Of a stretch of DNA of 11,988 bases, positions 1 to 6,173 are shown piece after piece. The notes under the pieces are model-generated. The model saw only the letters and a program-made list of their open reading frames with translations. It had not been told where the DNA came from and did no database searches. Location of the stretch: positions 21,761-33,748 of the forward strand of contig DHJG01000140.1 of assembly GCA_002404215.1 (NCBI GenBank), read 5' to 3'. A program made the translations under genes and the position numbers. This DNA comes from Desulfosporosinus sp. UBA4726. GTDB taxonomy: Bacteria; Bacillota; Desulfitobacteriia; Desulfitobacteriales; Desulfitobacteriaceae. Within the stretch, counting starts at the first letter, position 1, and every line of letters starts with the position of its first letter.

Positions 1-15
1 ATTTTATCTATTTTA

Positions 16-285
16 CTAATCTTCAGAAGATTCCTGATCAGTAATCTCCAAGTTAGGGGCTCTCTTTACCCCTTCAATCTCCCATGACACAAATTCGGTG
101 TTATTTTTTAATTGCCATTCTTCCTCGTTCAAACTTATATCGTCTTGATTCATTTGATCAATTTCATCCTCATCTGGCTGTGCATTACGTATTGTTAAAA
201 ACTTTAGAAAGTCATAGGCTGATTGCTTTGCTTCTTCTGGAAGTTTGTCTACCAGTTTAGTTAAATCGTCATTACTTATTGCCAT
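16..285 (-). CDS. Small acidic protein, DUF2281-like
   Basis: An 89-residue, strongly acidic, soluble protein without signal peptide or membrane segment. The N-terminal third (about residues 6-32: LTKLVDKLPEEAKQSAYDFL and following) resembles the short DUF2281 pattern of a 'LV..LPEE....v.dFl.FL' helix pair, which is often found in small antitoxin-like or unassigned proteins. The remainder (residues 37-89) is rich in Asp, Glu and Asn and probably partly disordered. The ATG is preceded by GAGGAG at good spacing, so the start is well supported. The gene stands alone here, and no toxin-like partner lies on its upstream side; what lies downstream is beyond the window edge. The coding call is firm. 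The family resemblance is weak and the function unknown. Confidence 0.7.
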   Translation of the reverse strand: MAISNDDLTKLVDKLPEEAKQSAYDFLKFLTIRNAQPDEDEIDQMNQDDISLNEEEWQLKNNTEFVSWEIEGVKRAPNLEITDQESSED

Positions 286-490
286 GAAAATTCTCCTCTC
301 AATGTCTAATCTAAAATTATCATGTTGACCACTAAATAACCAGCCTATAATTGAGAATTATCGCCTAAAACTTCATTCTCTTCTAAAGATTAACTGTCCT
401 TCTGCATTCAATCGATCCAGCCCAACTTAGAAGCACGCTGTCGAGTTAAATACTGTTCTCATAATTTCCTAAAGTTTTATTATATAAACT
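286..490. other. Intergenic stretch, nothing recognised
   Basis: AT-rich spacer between the DUF2281-like gene and the terminator of the short peptide unit. It must contain the promoter for the minus-strand gene at 16-285, but no convincing -35/-10 pair stands out. No open frame with a ribosome site was found on either strand. Confidence 0.4.
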
Positions 491-515
491 AAAAAATCCC
501 CTCACTAAGAGGGGA
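491..515 (-). terminator. Rho-independent terminator of the 27-residue peptide unit
   Basis: Read on the minus strand, a perfect 7-bp stem (TCCCCTC with GAGGGGA, loop TTAGT) runs straight into six T residues. On the plus strand the A-tract precedes the stem, so it is directional. It lies about 90 bases after the stop codon of the peptide gene at 606-689. Confidence 0.8.
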
Positions 516-605
516 AGTGAAGGAGGATGAAAATGAGAAAAAGTGAATTCTATGTAAACCGCTAGACTAGCGGGTGTTTTCCTATGGTGGATATCATAAC
601 TCTAA

Positions 606-689
606 TTAGTCTGAGTATTCATCAGTCGGCAAAGCCCTTGATAATGAGAAAAACATACCCATCAATACCAAGATGATAATCAATTTCAT
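606..689 (-). CDS. 27-residue exported or membrane peptide (hypothetical)
   Basis: A very short gene beginning MKLIIILVLMGMFFSLSRAL and ending in the acidic tail PTDEYSD. Residues 3-17 form one hydrophobic helix after a single Lys. S-R-A at 17-19 is a possible signal-peptidase site that would release an eight-residue acidic peptide (LPTDEYSD); alternatively the product stays as a single-span membrane peptide. The start is strongly supported: a near-perfect AAGGAGG lies 8 bases before the ATG. A -10 TATAAT sits about 50 bases upstream and a strong terminator follows, so it forms a complete monocistronic unit. I do not recognise the family. No peptide receptor or dedicated transporter is adjacent. 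Reality of the gene rests on these signals rather than on homology. Confidence 0.6.
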   Translation of the reverse strand: MKLIIILVLMGMFFSLSRALPTDEYSD

Positions 690-740
690 TATTTTGACCT
701 CCTTCTTAACATGTTTTTCGAGTTACCAACTGTTGTATTT

Positions 741-769
741 ATTATAGGATAAATTTGTTACCCTTTCAT
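741..769 (-). promoter_or_regulatory. Sigma-A-type promoter of the 27-residue peptide gene
   Basis: On the minus strand a perfect TATAAT (741-746) lies 17 bases from ATGAAA (764-769), which matches the -35 consensus at four of six positions. The predicted transcript would start near 734 and end near 491, about 240 bases. Confidence 0.55.
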
Positions 770-921
770 GACCTTTTTATGGGGAATGTGTGAAGAACTA
801 CGAGAGCCAAATGAGTCCTTACCAAACTCACTACCTTGGACATAATAGAATTAGAACAATACATATGACTTCCATCATTAAGGAATAATAATAACTACAA
901 AGCGAAAAGCTCTTAATGATA

Positions 922-951
922 TTTACACACTTCTTCTAAGGATGGTATACT
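922..951 (+). promoter_or_regulatory. Promoter of the acyltransferase gene
   Basis: TTTACA (922-927), an 18-base spacer and TATACT (946-951), with a TGG just before the -10 making an extended -10 element. The start codon at 985 follows after AAGGGG. A dyad resembling the GntR operators at the far end of the window overlaps the -10. Confidence 0.65.
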
Positions 952-960
952 GAAAACCAT
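942..960. promoter_or_regulatory. Possible degenerate GntR-type operator
   Basis: The 19-base dyad ATGGTATACTGAAAACCAT has one half site identical to that in the 41-base palindrome at 10681-10721 (ATGGTATAC) and the other matching at seven of nine positions. It covers the -10 of the acyltransferase promoter. It may be chance; the shared half site and its placement are the only evidence. Confidence 0.3.
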
Positions 961-984
961 TATAATGATCTAAGGGGTTTTAAA

Positions 985-1959
985 ATGGATATTAAACAAC
1001 GCGATTACTATTTTGATAACTTGAAATTTCTGTTGATTTCGCTTGTCGTTATAGGTCATGCGATCGAACCAGCGACTTCTTCTGCTCCCCTGAAGTTTTT
1101 GTACTCTCTCATATATTTGTTTCATATGCCACTTTTTTCATTTGTAACGGGCTATTTTAGTAAAAGTTACGCACCTACAAAGCTATTAAAAAACGTTGCT
1201 CTTCCATATATGGTCTTTCAAGTATTATATTTTCTCTTCTACCGCTATGTTCTAGGAGATATAAACTACACCTTTTCTTTTTTCACTCCGTACTGGATAA
1301 TGTGGTATTTGCTATCACTTTTAATGTGGCAGCTAGTGGTGCCAATCTTTCAGTTCAAATATTCGATTATTGTGGCTATTCTTATTGGAATATTAGTCGG
1401 ATATGATAATAGCGTTTCATATTTCTTTAGCCTATCTCGAACAATCTACTTTTTTCCGTTTTTCCTAATGGGCTACAAGTTTAATAAAGAGTGGTTTTTT
1501 AATCTAATGTCCACAAAGCCTAGAATTATTATTTCTATTCTTGGACTAATTGGCATTTCAATCGGCGTGTACAGTCTTATCGACACGATAGATATTCGGC
1601 TTTTATATGGGAGTTATTCCTACTCTTCACTAAACCTAAATAGTTGGTATGCAGGCGTATATAGGCTTTTGCTTTATGTAATAACGATCATTACATCTAT
1701 CTTTTTACTATTTATAGTTCCCTCCAGGGTAACCTTTTTTACATTTTTCGGATCAAGAACACTTAATGTGTACTTACTCCATGGATTCATCATTAAATTA
1801 ATGGTAAATTATAACCTATACATCTACTTTAACAATGATTTCAAAGAGTTGTCATTGGTCTTGATCGGATTAACCCTTACTTTTATATTGTCAACCAATC
1901 TTTTTAACTATATTCTAAGACCCTTATCTTTACTTAACATCGATAAACTCTACAAATAA
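985..1959 (+). CDS. Membrane acyltransferase (acyltransferase 3 / fucose 4-O-acetylase-like)
   Basis: A 324-residue polytopic membrane protein with about ten hydrophobic segments. The N-terminus carries the family signature YFDNLKFLLISLVVIGHA (residues 9-26), whose His is the presumed catalytic residue of acyltransferase-3 enzymes. The wording is closest to the COG3594 fucose 4-O-acetylase-like branch. Such enzymes transfer acetyl or other acyl groups from the cytoplasm to surface glycans or lipids; the actual acceptor cannot be read here. The length is normal and there is no extracytoplasmic SGNH domain. The ATG is preceded by AAGGGG and a clear promoter. No cell-wall or polysaccharide genes adjoin it, so it appears to be an isolated single-gene unit, and it is convergent with glpK. 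Family call firm, substrate unknown. Confidence 0.85.
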   Translation: MDIKQRDYYFDNLKFLLISLVVIGHAIEPATSSAPLKFLYSLIYLFHMPLFSFVTGYFSKSYAPTKLLKNVALPYMVFQVLYFLFYRYVLGDINYTFSFFTPYWIMWYLLSLLMWQLVVPIFQFKYSIIVAILIGILVGYDNSVSYFFSLSRTIYFFPFFLMGYKFNKEWFFNLMSTKPRIIISILGLIGISIGVYSLIDTIDIRLLYGSYSYSSLNLNSWYAGVYRLLLYVITIITSIFLLFIVPSRVTFFTFFGSRTLNVYLLHGFIIKLMVNYNLYIYFNNDFKELSLVLIGLTLTFILSTNLFNYILRPLSLLNIDKLYK

Positions 1960-1995
1960 AACAACCTAAGGCTTAGGCTAGCCTTAGGTTGTTTT
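1958..1995. terminator. Bidirectional terminator between acyltransferase and glpK
   Basis: A perfect 15-bp inverted repeat, AAAACAACCTAAGGC (1958-1972) with its complement at 1981-1995, around an 8-base loop. A-tract and T-tract flank both sides, so it can terminate the plus-strand acyltransferase and the minus-strand glpK transcripts. Confidence 0.9.
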
Positions 1996-2016
1996 ATCAT
2001 TAACGATTGGGAAAGC

Positions 2017-3516
2017 TTACTCTTCATCCCAGTCCAGGGTACGCAGGACAGCTTTTTGCCATCCTTTATATAGCTTTGTACGTCTCTCGCTACTCATATC
2101 TGGTTCAAACCGTTGATCTAATCGCCAACTAGCTTTCAGTTCATCTATGTCTTGCCAGAACCCCACGGCTAAGCCTGCTAAGTATGCAGCACCTATCGCT
2201 GTCGTTTCAATCGACTGGGGCCGTTCTATAGGTACCCCTAAAATGTCAGCTTGAAACTGCATAAGAAAATTATTTTCAGATGCCCCTCCGTCAACCTTCA
2301 AAGACTTTAGCTCCATCTCAGAGTCCTTCTCCATCGCCGTCAAAACGTCTTTAGTCTGATAGGCCATTGACTCCAACGTAGCCCTGACGAAGTGTTCTTT
2401 GCTCGTTCCACGGGTTAAACCAAAGATCGCGCCCCGGGCTCGCATATTCCAATAGGGCGCCCCAAGGCCTGTGAACGCAGGTACGACATATACCCCCGCG
2501 GTATCCACCACCTGCTGCGCCAATTCCTCAGAGTCCCTAGTTGATGAAAACAGGTTCAGTCCATCTCTTAGCCACTGAACAGCAGCCCCAGCTGTAAAGA
2601 CACTTCCTTCCAAGGCATAGTCAACCCGTCCGTCCAGACCCCAGGCGATTGTGGATATCAGACCGTGCTGTGAGGAGACAATACGGTCCCCTGTGTTCAT
2701 TAACATAAAACAACCAGTACCATAGGTGTTTTTAACCATGCCCGGTTCAAAACACATCTGCCCAAATAAGGCAGCCTGCTGATCTCCAGCAATTCCACTG
2801 ATCGGAACTCCAAGGCCAGCAAACAGGCCATAGACTGCCTCTCCATAGAGTTGACTGGAGGGCTTAACCGCTGGCAACATACAATAGGGAACTTCCAGTT
2901 CCCTCAGAATTTCCTGATCCCAAGACAACGTGTGAATATTAAAGAGCATCGTACGGGAAGCATTGGAATAGTCCGTAATATGTAATTGTCCGCCCGTGAG
3001 TTTCCAAACGAGCCATGTATCGATGGTACCAAATAAAAGCTCGCCACGCTCGGCCCGTTGGCTTACTCCCTCAACATTTTCCAAGATCCACTTAAGCTTA
3101 GTGCCGGAAAAATAAGCATCCGGCACTAAGCCTGTTTTAGCTCGGATTTTATCTCCCCAGCCCTTGTCCACTAAACTTTCTACCAGCTCTGCTGTGCGCC
3201 GACACTGCCAGACAATAGCTGGGGCCACCGGTTCTCCGCTAACACGGTCCCAAACCACGGTGGTTTCACGTTGATTCGTGATGCCTACAGCTGCAATTTC
3301 AGCAATGGCTATTCCCGTTTTGGCCAACACTTCCCCAATAACGTCATATTGAGTTTGCCATATCTGTTGAGGATCATGCTCTACCCAACCCGGTTGTGGA
3401 TAATACTGCGTGAATTCTTGCTGGGATACACCTATAATTTTGCTATCATGATCAAAAATGATGGCGCGGGAACTAGTAGTTCCTTGATCTAAGGATAAAA
3501 TGTAACGTTTTACCAA
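2017..3516 (-). CDS. glpK: Glycerol kinase
   Basis: A full-length FGGY-family kinase (499 residues from the chosen start) that phosphorylates glycerol to sn-glycerol 3-phosphate in the cytoplasm with ATP. Visible motifs, in order: the N-terminal phosphate loop SLDQGTTSSRAIIFD, the substrate-side GWVEHDPQQIW, FSGTKLKWIL, the ATPase-domain GDQQAALFGQ and NTYGTGCF, and the C-terminal DGGASENNFLMQFQAD. I chose a TTG start (M-VKRYILSLDQG) because GAAGGAG lies 8 bases upstream; the ATG two codons earlier is only 2 bases from GGAG. The frame stays open further upstream and could add a hydrophobic stretch, which I reject. The loop that in Bacillus and Enterococcus carries the HPr-phosphorylated His (Y-H-F-[FY]-G) reads YGLFAG, without His. 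No glpF or glpD is adjacent. Call is firm. Confidence 0.97.
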   Translation of the reverse strand: MVKRYILSLDQGTTSSRAIIFDHDSKIIGVSQQEFTQYYPQPGWVEHDPQQIWQTQYDVIGEVLAKTGIAIAEIAAVGITNQRETTVVWDRVSGEPVAPAIVWQCRRTAELVESLVDKGWGDKIRAKTGLVPDAYFSGTKLKWILENVEGVSQRAERGELLFGTIDTWLVWKLTGGQLHITDYSNASRTMLFNIHTLSWDQEILRELEVPYCMLPAVKPSSQLYGEAVYGLFAGLGVPISGIAGDQQAALFGQMCFEPGMVKNTYGTGCFMLMNTGDRIVSSQHGLISTIAWGLDGRVDYALEGSVFTAGAAVQWLRDGLNLFSSTRDSEELAQQVVDTAGVYVVPAFTGLGAPYWNMRARGAIFGLTRGTSKEHFVRATLESMAYQTKDVLTAMEKDSEMELKSLKVDGGASENNFLMQFQADILGVPIERPQSIETTAIGAAYLAGLAVGFWQDIDELKASWRLDQRFEPDMSSERRTKLYKGWQKAVLRTLDWDEE

Positions 3517-3625
3517 GCCCATCACTCCTTCCCGCCACTTTCTATGAAGAAAGGTGGTTCCTAAGATGATAGTCATTAGAAACATAACAACTAATACAAG
3601 CATATCTCCAGGCATTTTTGCTTAT

Positions 3626-3654
3626 CCTATAAATAATCTAAGGGAGGTAAGCAA
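3626..3654 (-). promoter_or_regulatory. Possible glpK promoter
   Basis: On the minus strand TTGCTT (3649-3654), a 17-base spacer and TATAGG (3626-3631). It would give a leader of about 100 bases, which contains an imperfect stem (CCACCTTTC with GAAAGTGG) just before the ribosome site. The -35 overlaps the GGGAGG of the divergent ATP-grasp gene. Moderate match only. Confidence 0.35.
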
Positions 3655-3661
3655 GTTAACC

Positions 3662-4726
3662 ATGCCTAATCAAACCAGAGCGAATAATGATTCCCAAACA
3701 ACGATCAATGTATATTTCAATCGTTGTTTTTCTTCGACTTCCAAAATCATTCAGATTTTTCTAAGCTATCCCGACACTCATAAATTTAAGATTTTCATTT
3801 CTCATGGCTGCGCAAACGACTACCTGCAAGAGGTTGCAGATTACTTTGAAGTAGAACCGTCACTGAATGAGAGAGACTATGTTACATATTGCCTAAATTT
3901 TTGTCTTAAACATAAGATTAATATTTTTGTACCGAGACATAATGTAACTACTTTAATCGATTACAAGGAAGAGTTCAATCGCATTGGAGTCAAAGTGATG
4001 TTTATTGGGAGTTCTGAGACTTATCAATTTCTCGACAGCAAAGTTGCAACTTACGAAGCTTTAAATAACACTAATATTGTAGCAATCCCAAAAACATTTT
4101 GCGTTGAAAACTATGAGGACTTTCATACTGCCTATCAGAAAATAACTGAAATCGGGAGTAGCGCCTGCATGAAGCCTATCTCCGGAATTGGAGGGAATGG
4201 CTTCAAAAAAATCATCGAGACTATGACCGAGATCGATGAGCTTTATCAATCCACTGGTTCAACGATTGCGAAAAATAGAGTAGTCCGAGTCCTACAGAGC
4301 TCTCAACATGTGGAACCGTTTATAGTGATGGAATATCTAGAAGGGGACGAATTTAGCATTGATTGTTTAGGGAATAAGGGAGAACTGCTTAAGGCTATTC
4401 CTAGACGGAAGCTCGATTATTATCGTCAAAACATCGAGCATAGAGCTGATTTGATTACTATAGCACAGCAACTTACTAAAAGGTTTAACCTAAGCTTTTT
4501 GTACAATATTCAGCTTAAGTATCACAAAGGAAAAGTCTACCTTATTGAAATTAACACCCGAATGTCTGCGGGTATTCATAAGTCTAGTTTAGCAGGTGTT
4601 AATTTTCTATATCTTGCTATTAAGCTTCTGATGGGAGAGGCTGTGACTACTAGTGAGAGGATACATTGGAATTTTCAAATTCGCACTCAAGAGAACTATG
4701 AGCTTATAGACAAACGGTTGGACTAG
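3662..4726 (+). CDS. ATP-grasp ligase of the Ter-operon-associated type
   Basis: A 354-residue cytoplasmic ATP-grasp enzyme. The order of elements matches the family described as ATP-grasp in the biosynthetic pathway with Ter operon (ATPgrasp_Ter): a pre-ATP-grasp start INVYFNRCFSSTSKIIQ (about residues 18-34), NIFVPRHN, FLDSKVATYEAL, the glycine-rich loop MKPISGIGGNGFKKI, the hinge region PFIVMEYLEGDEFSIDCLG, the basic PRRK, and the metal-binding strand LIEINTRMSAGIHKSSLAGVN. Such enzymes join a carboxylate to an amine through an acyl-phosphate; the substrates are unknown. The start is the ATG at 3662, with GGGAGG a rather long 14 bases upstream; the frame is open further upstream but has no better site. 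No tellurium-resistance, phosphoribosyltransferase or HAD genes adjoin it, unlike the usual context. It is divergent from glpK. Confidence 0.8.
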   Translation: MPNQTRANNDSQTTINVYFNRCFSSTSKIIQIFLSYPDTHKFKIFISHGCANDYLQEVADYFEVEPSLNERDYVTYCLNFCLKHKINIFVPRHNVTTLIDYKEEFNRIGVKVMFIGSSETYQFLDSKVATYEALNNTNIVAIPKTFCVENYEDFHTAYQKITEIGSSACMKPISGIGGNGFKKIIETMTEIDELYQSTGSTIAKNRVVRVLQSSQHVEPFIVMEYLEGDEFSIDCLGNKGELLKAIPRRKLDYYRQNIEHRADLITIAQQLTKRFNLSFLYNIQLKYHKGKVYLIEINTRMSAGIHKSSLAGVNFLYLAIKLLMGEAVTTSERIHWNFQIRTQENYELIDKRLD

Positions 4727-4747
4727 TCTTCAATACTGCCCATCCTT

Positions 4748-4936
4748 TTAGGCGAGTTTTCTATGACGTCCCTTTATCATTTTTTGATTGATATAAAACT
4801 CATTGATCAATATGTCAAGCCTCTCGCTTTCTCGTACCACTCTCGGATCTGTAAGATCTTTATCTGAAGCAATTTTTTGCATTTGTAATCTTAATTCTTC
4901 AATTTGTTCATGGACCATGCATTTCACTCTTAACAT
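4748..4936 (-). CDS. Spo0E-like sporulation regulatory protein
   Basis: A 62-residue protein of the Spo0E family, small aspartyl-phosphate phosphatases that dephosphorylate the sporulation master regulator Spo0A-P and so delay sporulation. It shows two amphipathic helices, EQIEELRLQMQKIA and VVRESERLDILINEFY, with the family signature S-x-x-L-D (SERLD), normally SQxLD, in the second helix. The start at 4936 is chosen because AGGA lies just upstream at fitting spacing. A longer open frame to 5092 would run through the nagB terminator and is rejected; an ATG six codons downstream is a possible alternative. It has its own promoter after the nagB terminator. The C-terminus (GRHRKLA) is basic. It is evidence that the host forms endospores. 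Confidence 0.85.
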   Translation of the reverse strand: MLRVKCMVHEQIEELRLQMQKIASDKDLTDPRVVRESERLDILINEFYINQKMIKGRHRKLA

Positions 4937-4967
4937 CTTCTTTCCTAACAAATTAGCATACCTCGAT

Positions 4968-4996
4968 ATTTTAGTACAACGAAACGCTAACATCAA
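4968..4996 (-). promoter_or_regulatory. Promoter of the Spo0E-like gene
   Basis: On the minus strand TTGATG (4991-4996), a 17-base spacer and TAAAAT (4968-4973), a good sigma-A match. It lies downstream of the nagB terminator, so this gene is transcribed independently. Confidence 0.6.
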
Positions 4997-5031
4997 CAGT
5001 ATAAAAAGTAATGTATTGTCGAAATATATGA

Positions 5032-5080
5032 AAAAGAGTAAGGTCCCGCATACCACATTGCGCTCGGGCCTTACTCTTTT
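5032..5080 (-). terminator. Terminator of nagB
   Basis: A 16-bp stem with one bulged base (AAAAGAGTAAGG-CCCG against its complement at 5065-5080), a 16-base loop and, on the minus strand, a T-run after the stem. It lies 17 bases after the nagB stop. The A/T flanks would let it act in both directions. Confidence 0.85.
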
Positions 5081-5096
5081 ATCGTCATTCAACCTT

Positions 5097-5810
5097 TTAG
5101 AGCTTAATATCCGTGAGTACAGTCAAATCAGCGTGCAATTGTAGAATGCTGGAGGGAACCTCTGTGCTCACAGGTCCATAGAACGTCTTATTCAGAATGT
5201 CTCGTTTGCGCTCTCCACTGACCAGTAAGAGAATTTTCTGCGCTTGCATAATATTACCCACACCCATCGTTATCGCTTGACGAGGAACTGCACTAGAATC
5301 TGGAAAAAATCGTGTATTTGCCTGAATGGTCTCCGCCGTTAGATCAACCACATGCGTATGAATTTCCATATTATGTGAAGGTTCATTAAAACCAATGTGA
5401 CCATTGAGACCTAGACCCAGTATCTGCAGTCCAATGCCGCCGGCCTTTTGAATCGCATTATCGTACCTCAGACATTCTACAGCTGGATTGGAGACATTTC
5501 CCCGCGGTATATGCGCATTACCTTTCGGCAAGTCAACCTTACTCCAAAAATGTTCGCGCATAAAAAAGGCATAACTTTGCGGATGATCAACATTTAAACC
5601 TACATACTCATCAAGATTAAAGGTTCGGGCCTGAGTAAAGCTAATTAACCCTTCTTGGGCCAACCGGACCAGATATTGGTACATGCCAATTGGGGTACTT
5701 CCTGTAGGAAGACCCAATACCAACTCTGGACAAGCTAATATTTCACGGGCTACCCAACGAGCGGCCATTTGTCCCAGACTCAAATTATCTTGAGCATAAA
5801 AGTATTCCAT
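5097..5810 (-). CDS. nagB: Glucosamine-6-phosphate deaminase
   Basis: A 237-residue cytoplasmic enzyme that converts glucosamine 6-phosphate to fructose 6-phosphate and ammonia, feeding amino sugars into glycolysis. Diagnostic segments: the phosphate-binding LGLPTGSTPIGMYQYL (about residues 33-48), FNLDEYVGL with the catalytic Asp, and GLGLNGHIGFNEP with the active-site His and Glu. The Asn before GH is typical of the short Bacillus-type enzymes. Length fits that type, and there is no allosteric extension as in the Escherichia coli enzyme. The ATG has AGGAGG upstream. It lacks an adjacent nagA or PTS gene, so it appears as a single cistron with its own extended -10 promoter and terminator. 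Call is firm. Confidence 0.96.
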   Translation of the reverse strand: MEYFYAQDNLSLGQMAARWVAREILACPELVLGLPTGSTPIGMYQYLVRLAQEGLISFTQARTFNLDEYVGLNVDHPQSYAFFMREHFWSKVDLPKGNAHIPRGNVSNPAVECLRYDNAIQKAGGIGLQILGLGLNGHIGFNEPSHNMEIHTHVVDLTAETIQANTRFFPDSSAVPRQAITMGVGNIMQAQKILLLVSGERKRDILNKTFYGPVSTEVPSSILQLHADLTVLTDIKL

Positions 5811-5853
5811 GCTACCTCCTCCTAGATTCTCCGACTCTTTTTTCTAGAGCACC

Positions 5854-5862
5854 ATTATAGCA
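5854..5862 (-). promoter_or_regulatory. Extended -10 promoter element of nagB
   Basis: On the minus strand TGCTATAAT: a perfect TATAAT with the TGn extension, 44 bases before the nagB start codon. The -35 region is poor, as is common for extended -10 promoters. Repeats of CTATA flank it. Confidence 0.6.
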
Positions 5863-5906
5863 CTATAACTATAGAACAGCTTCATTAGGGAAATGGCGAC
5901 TCATAG

Positions 5907-5960
5907 TGATAGTTACCTCAATGCGAGGCGCCTCCATCTTCAAGAGAGGTTAATCTATCA
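5907..5960. repeat. Imperfect inverted repeat in the nagB / radical SAM intergenic region
   Basis: TGATAG-TTA-CCTC pairs with GAGG-TTAA-TCTATCA with two bulged bases, enclosing a perfect 10-base palindrome GAGGCGCCTC (5925-5934). It lies upstream of the predicted radical SAM promoter, so it would act as DNA (a protein site) rather than as that gene's leader RNA. Function unknown. Confidence 0.35.
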
Positions 5961-6029
5961 ATAGAAATATTTCTATATACCCTAGTGCGGTAGATATTGA
6001 TATCTTCTTACTACCTAGGTAGTATATAG
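5961..6029. repeat. Nested palindromes over the radical SAM promoter
   Basis: Three overlapping dyads. A perfect 16-base palindrome, ATAGAAATATTTCTAT, occupies 5961-5976. CTATATACCCTAG (5973-5985) is repeated inverted at 6015-6029 with a two-base insertion. A perfect 14-base palindrome, ACTACCTAGGTAGT, occupies 6010-6023. Inside the large repeat, GGTAG and CTACC (5989-5993, 6011-6015) can also pair. The density suggests operator sites for a regulator, possibly the TrmB-type protein encoded downstream. Confidence 0.55.
5997..6025 (+). promoter_or_regulatory. Promoter of the radical SAM gene with overlapping operator
   Basis: TTGATA (5997-6002), a 17-base spacer and TAGTAT (6020-6025). The 14-base palindrome at 6010-6023 covers the spacer and most of the -10, the classic position for a repressor site. 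Confidence 0.6.
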
Positions 6030-6031
6030 TT

Positions 6032-6173
6032 AGTATCATAAAACAAGGAGTTGATAGGTAGGATATTAATTTCTTCAAAAATCACACAACTTTGATTCAC
6101 TTCTTAATAAGGCAAAGGCTTATTTTAGAATATGTTTATTTATATTAACTGAGAGTGGGGAGATGAACAGCGC
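6032..6173 (+). other. Long 5' leader of the radical SAM gene
   Basis: About 140 bases between the predicted transcription start and the start codon. It holds one small hairpin, AATAAG/CTTATT (6106-6124), followed by only a few T residues, which is too weak to call a terminator. AAGGAG at 6044-6049 has no start codon at proper spacing. No known riboswitch pattern was recognised. Confidence 0.35.

Noticed and set aside
3271..3492. Plus-strand frame of 73 codons inside glpK
   Set aside because: Antisense shadow of a certain gene, without ribosome site or recognisable protein features.
4061..4249. Minus-strand frame of 62 codons inside the ATP-grasp gene
   Set aside because: Antisense shadow with no ribosome site.
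4937..5092. N-terminal extension of the Spo0E-like protein to 114 residues
   Set aside because: It would cross the nagB terminator and the gene's own promoter; the family is normally 50-65 residues and a ribosome site supports 4936.
4803..5144. Plus-strand frame of 113 codons opposite the Spo0E-like gene
   Set aside because: It runs through the nagB terminator and mirrors the Spo0E-like coding sequence; no good ribosome site.
5907..5960. Molybdenum/tungsten cofactor riboswitch before the maturase gene, suggested by GCGCCTCC within a paired region
   Set aside because: The structure is too small for that riboswitch class and lies upstream of the best promoter (5997-6025), so it would not be in the transcript.
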